Assembly: GCA_038254435.1 (NCBI GenBank)
Contig: JBBSGD010000082.1
Span: 1 to 7,180 of the forward strand
DNA from: JBBSGD01 sp038254435
Lineage (GTDB): Bacteria > Actinomycetota > CADDZG01 > WHSQ01
Direction: 5' to 3'
Length of the DNA stretch: 7,180 nt
A model generated the notes under the pieces. That model did no database searches. It was not told where the DNA came from and saw nothing but the letters and a program-made list of their open reading frames with translations. Shown here in pieces: positions 5,393-7,180 of this stretch. The position numbers and the translations under genes were made by a program. Every line of letters starts with the position of its first letter. Within the stretch, counting starts at the first letter, position 1.

Positions 5393-5898
5393 AGCTCCCA
5401 CCTCAGCATGTTGCCCGTGCTGCCGAGACGCTTCATGCCGAGACGCTCGAGGACCCGAATGGAGCCGAGGTTGTCGGTGAGGCACTCGGCGATGATGCGC
5501 CGAACCTCTTGGTGCGCGAAGCCCCACCCGACGACGCCCCTAGCAGCCTCGGTAGCAAAGCCCCGCAGCCGGTACACCGGCGCGATCCCGTAACCGATTT
5601 CGACGGTTCCCGAGGAGTCGGGTAGGCCCTTGAAGCCGACGTCACCGGCCAGCATGTTCTCTTTGAGGTCCAGGATCAGCCAGATCCCCCACCCCAGCAC
5701 GGAGGGATCGGCCTCGAGCTGGCGCGCGTAGATGGGAAGCGCGTCACGCAGGTCCTTCGACGGCCACCCGTCCGCGATGCGCGCGTGGATGAGCCCGCCA
5801 AGGCCTTTTGGATCCGACGTCGCGCAGCGCGCGCCGTCCAGCGGGCACGGAACGAGCTTGAGACGATCCGTCTCTATTACAAGCGGCGGCGTTGCCAA
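5377..5898 (-). CDS. GNAT-family N-acetyltransferase (RimJ/RimL-like)
   Basis: A GCN5-related acetyltransferase using acetyl-CoA. The layout is that of the Acetyltransf_3 group: an N-terminal strand (LVIETDRLKLVP), a central strand pair with GDVGFKG (about 86-92), then EIGYGIAPVYRLRGFATEA (about 100-118). The RxRGFA segment is the acetyl-CoA pyrophosphate loop. After it come a helix with AHQEVRRIIAECLTDNLGSIRVLERLGM and a short final strand. The acceptor cannot be read; RimJ/RimL relatives modify protein N-termini or small molecules. The start is uncertain. The TTG at 5898 lies 1 nt after the response regulator stop and gives 173 residues, beginning just before the first family strand. A GTG at 5946 would give 189 residues but a 47-nt overlap and a non-conserved N-terminus. 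Its stop overlaps the prepilin peptidase start. Confidence 0.85.
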   Translation of the reverse strand: MATPPLVIETDRLKLVPCPLDGARCATSDPKGLGGLIHARIADGWPSKDLRDALPIYARQLEADPSVLGWGIWLILDLKENMLAGDVGFKGLPDSSGTVEIGYGIAPVYRLRGFATEAARGVVGWGFAHQEVRRIIAECLTDNLGSIRVLERLGMKRLGSTGNMLRWELWKPP

Positions 5899-5899
5899 G

Positions 5900-6271
5900 T
5901 CAGTCGGGCTCGCCGATGTGCTCGCGAATACGATCAACCAGGGCACCCGGTTCGAACGGCTTCATGACTACGTTGCTCTCGCCGATGGAGGTATCGAAAA
6001 TTTCGTGCGCGTCCGGCTTTCCGGTCACGACGATAATGGGTATGCCGGCCGTCGCCGGATGGTTGACCATCTCGTCGAACATGCGGCCGCCCGAGACGTC
6101 GGGCATCATCAGATCCAAGAGAATGACATCGGGCCGCTTGAACTCGGCCTTGGTCAGACCCTCCAGGCCGTCACGCGCTTCGACCACCTCGTAGCCCTCC
6201 TGCTCGAGAATGAGCTTCTCGAGGTCGCGCACCGAGGGTTCGTCTTCGACGATCAAAACGCGCTTGGTCAT
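5900..6271 (-). CDS. Single-domain CheY-like response regulator
   Basis: A 123-residue receiver domain with no output domain. All phosphorylation-site residues are present: acidic pair Glu9-Asp10 (VLIVEDEPSV), phospho-acceptor Asp53 (VILLDLMMPDVSG), Thr83 (IIVVTGKP) and Lys104 (VVMKPFEP). Such stand-alone receivers work by phosphorylation-dependent protein contact or as phosphorelay intermediates. No histidine kinase gene is in the window, so its kinase is unlinked or outside. The ATG at 6271 starts the family-typical MTKRVLIVEDE; the frame is open upstream but that stretch is not family-like. There is no obvious Shine-Dalgarno sequence, so leaderless or coupled translation is possible. It heads the compact gene run and lies back to back with a FlgM-like small ORF, with palindromes between them. 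Confidence 0.93.
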   Translation of the reverse strand: MTKRVLIVEDEPSVRDLEKLILEQEGYEVVEARDGLEGLTKAEFKRPDVILLDLMMPDVSGGRMFDEMVNHPATAGIPIIVVTGKPDAHEIFDTSIGESNVVMKPFEPGALVDRIREHIGEPD

Positions 6272-6313
6272 GACCGTGAAAGGTATCTCAACTAAGCCGG
6301 CGGCCTTGCCGAT

Positions 6314-6337
6314 GACTAGGCAAATGGACCTAGTCCA
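6314..6337. promoter_or_regulatory. Nested palindromes between response regulator and FlgM-like ORF
   Basis: Two overlapping dyads occur. Gactagg (6314-6320) and cctagtc (6329-6335) are exact reverse complements around an 8-nt spacer. The second arm is itself part of tggac-cta-gtcca (6325-6337), with a 5-bp perfect dyad around 3 nt. They lie 43 nt upstream of the response regulator start on one side and over the start codon region of the plus-strand small ORF on the other. This position suits an operator governing one or both genes, or an RNA hairpin at the small ORF's start. The dyads are seen directly; any regulator is unknown. Confidence 0.35.
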
Positions 6338-6488
6338 CTTGCGTGAGCTCATCCTCGCCGGCGACTACCACATACCAGCCGACAAAGTGGCTGAGGCACT
6401 GCTCGCGTGGCTCATTCCCACAGCCCCCGCAGCGCAGCCACAGGCGCCGCGCTGCCGGCCACTGCCTCCACCATCCGCGCGGTCCTGA
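6324..6488 (+). CDS. Small FlgM-like (anti-sigma-28 C-terminal domain) protein, tentative
   Basis: A plus-strand ORF of 54 codons from ATG 6324, or 58 from an in-frame ATG at 6312. Residues 3-30 (LVHLRELILAGDYHIPADKVAEALLAWL) fit the pattern of the FlgM C-terminal region: a short helix ending in a Leu-Arg-x-x-Ile type motif, an AGxY turn, a V/I-x-x-D step, then the VAEALL helix. In FlgM this part wraps around the flagellar sigma factor and blocks it. Here the N-terminal half of FlgM is missing. The tail after residue 32 is Pro/Ala-rich and lies opposite the end of folP, with a convergent overlap of 77 nt, so it is probably low in constraint. The Shine-Dalgarno sequence is weak (AGG close to the ATG). 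Short stand-alone FlgM-like proteins occur in other bacteria. It could still be a chance frame, but the motif match is specific. Confidence 0.5.
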   Translation: MDLVHLRELILAGDYHIPADKVAEALLAWLIPTAPAAQPQAPRCRPLPPPSARS

Positions 6489-7180
6489 CGGCAGCCGCAA
6501 CGTCGTGCACGCGCACGATGTGCGCCCCATGCGCCACCGCCAGCGCGACCAGCGCCAGCGTGCCCTCCAGCCGGTCCTGCAGAGGAAGGTCGAGAGTTTC
6601 GCCCACGATGTCCTTGCGCGACGGCGCGACGAGCAGCGGGTAGCCGGCCTCGAGGAGCTCGGGCAATCGCCTCATTAGCTCGAGCGAATGCCACGTCGTC
6701 TTGCCGAAGTCGAGCCCCGGATCGACGATCATGTGCTGCTCCTTCACCCCCTCTGCGCGTGCTCTGGCGGCCATCACCTGCCAGCTCTGCAGGACCGACC
6801 CAACGACCTCTTCGTAGCGCGGGTTGCGCGGGCGGCCCCGGATCTGACCGCCGTTGTGCATGAGAACAAGCCCCGCGCCGCTCGCCGCGCACACGGACGC
6901 GAGATTCTCGTCCACGAGCCCCGACACGTCGTTGATGATCGCGGCGCCGGCTTGTAGGGCGGCCGCCGCGACCTCGGCGCCCCCAGTCTCGACCGACAGC
7001 GGGACGCCGGTGCGCTGCACCAGCGCGCGGACGAGCGGAATGAGCCGCTCCATCTCTTCTTCGCGCGACACCATCGGGCCGGGGCCCGCCTTCACACCGC
7101 CGAGATCGAGCACGTCCGCTCCCTCCTCAACTAGCGTCAGGGCATGGCTCACCGACGCGGACAGATCCGTCCGTCCGCCG
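6412..7180 (-). CDS. Dihydropteroate synthase homologue, FolP2-like, 5' end beyond the right edge
   Basis: The 255 residues visible cover all but the N-terminus (the NxTPDSF-type motif lies outside). The pterin-binding TIM-barrel pattern is clear: VEEGADVLDLGG (17-28), INDVSG (82-87), VDPGLDFGKT, a PSRKDIVGETL segment with the barrel Lys, LEGTLALVALAVAHGA and RVHDV with the C-terminal Arg/His. True DHPS joins pABA to hydroxymethyl-dihydropterin diphosphate in folate synthesis. Several points fit the actinobacterial FolP2 branch instead: the loop GGVKAGPG (27-34) replaces GGESTRPG, the HNGG motif is present, and DFGKT is used. A further change is Glu64 in SVET, where the family has Asp in an SxDT motif that contacts the pterin. 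FolP2 proteins are reported to lack clear DHPS activity, so the reaction is uncertain. The frame is open to the edge, so the GTG at 7152 is not the true start. Confidence 0.88.
   Translation of the reverse strand, partial: GGRTDLSASVSHALTLVEEGADVLDLGGVKAGPGPMVSREEEMERLIPLVRALVQRTGVPLSVETGGAEVAAAALQAGAAIINDVSGLVDENLASVCAASGAGLVLMHNGGQIRGRPRNPRYEEVVGSVLQSWQVMAARARAEGVKEQHMIVDPGLDFGKTTWHSLELMRRLPELLEAGYPLLVAPSRKDIVGETLDLPLQDRLEGTLALVALAVAHGAHIVRVHDVAAAVRTARMVEAVAGSAAPVAALRGLWE

Noticed and set aside
4631..5593. 320-codon plus-strand frame
   Set aside because: It lies antisense to the prepilin peptidase, whose catalytic and Cys motifs are intact; the product is Glu/Gly/Arg-rich and unlike any family.
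1..7180. CRISPR arrays, insertion sequences, prophage genes, parS sites
   Set aside because: No regular direct repeats, no transposase or phage domains and no TGTTTCACGTGAAACA-like palindrome were found by eye.

Overview
The window is a GC-rich bacterial chromosome segment in which almost every gene lies on the minus strand. The gene content points to Actinomycetota: a DUF5319-type protein, a FolP2-like dihydropteroate synthase homologue with the GGVKAGPG loop, a dodecin and a ParA with the KGGVAKTT P-loop. A deep-branching class such as Thermoleophilia is possible, but that is inference from family resemblance only. I see no insertion sequence, phage gene, CRISPR array, tRNA or rRNA.

Reading the minus strand 5'->3' (right to left), the window opens inside a folP2-like gene cut by the right edge (7180-6412). 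Next is a short two-way region (6411-6272). It carries a plus-strand small ORF resembling the C-terminal domain of the anti-sigma factor FlgM, overlapping the folP end, and nested palindromes. A tightly packed run of six minus-strand genes follows: a single-domain CheY-like response regulator, a GNAT acetyltransferase, a prepilin peptidase, a DUF5319 protein, a solo ParA ATPase and a small two-CxxC zinc-ribbon protein. Most junctions overlap (TGATG twice, 16 nt once) or are 1 nt apart. The exception is a 38-nt gap before the DUF5319 gene. An 80-nt gap then leads to a Lys/Ala-rich, histone H1-tail-like protein with a strong Shine-Dalgarno site.

A stretch of about 500 bp (2555-2045) has no convincing large gene. 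It holds a doubtful short ORF, a long-range 8-bp inverted repeat around a bulged hairpin, and a perfect 7-bp hairpin that covers the ribosome binding site of the next gene. The second gene group is dodecin, a metallo-beta-lactamase-fold hydrolase and imidazolonepropionase (hutI). The last two overlap by ATGA, and hutI runs off the left edge.

Functionally, the six-gene run joins signalling (receiver), type IV pilin maturation (prepilin peptidase) and ParA-type positioning, which could form a pilus or surface-machinery module. The dodecin-MBL-hutI group ties histidine catabolism to a metallohydrolase of unknown substrate. No clear new defence or mobile system is visible. The best leads are the FlgM-like ORF with its operator-like palindromes, the receiver/prepilin peptidase/ParA run, the hairpin-covered dodecin start and the divergent DHPS homologue.
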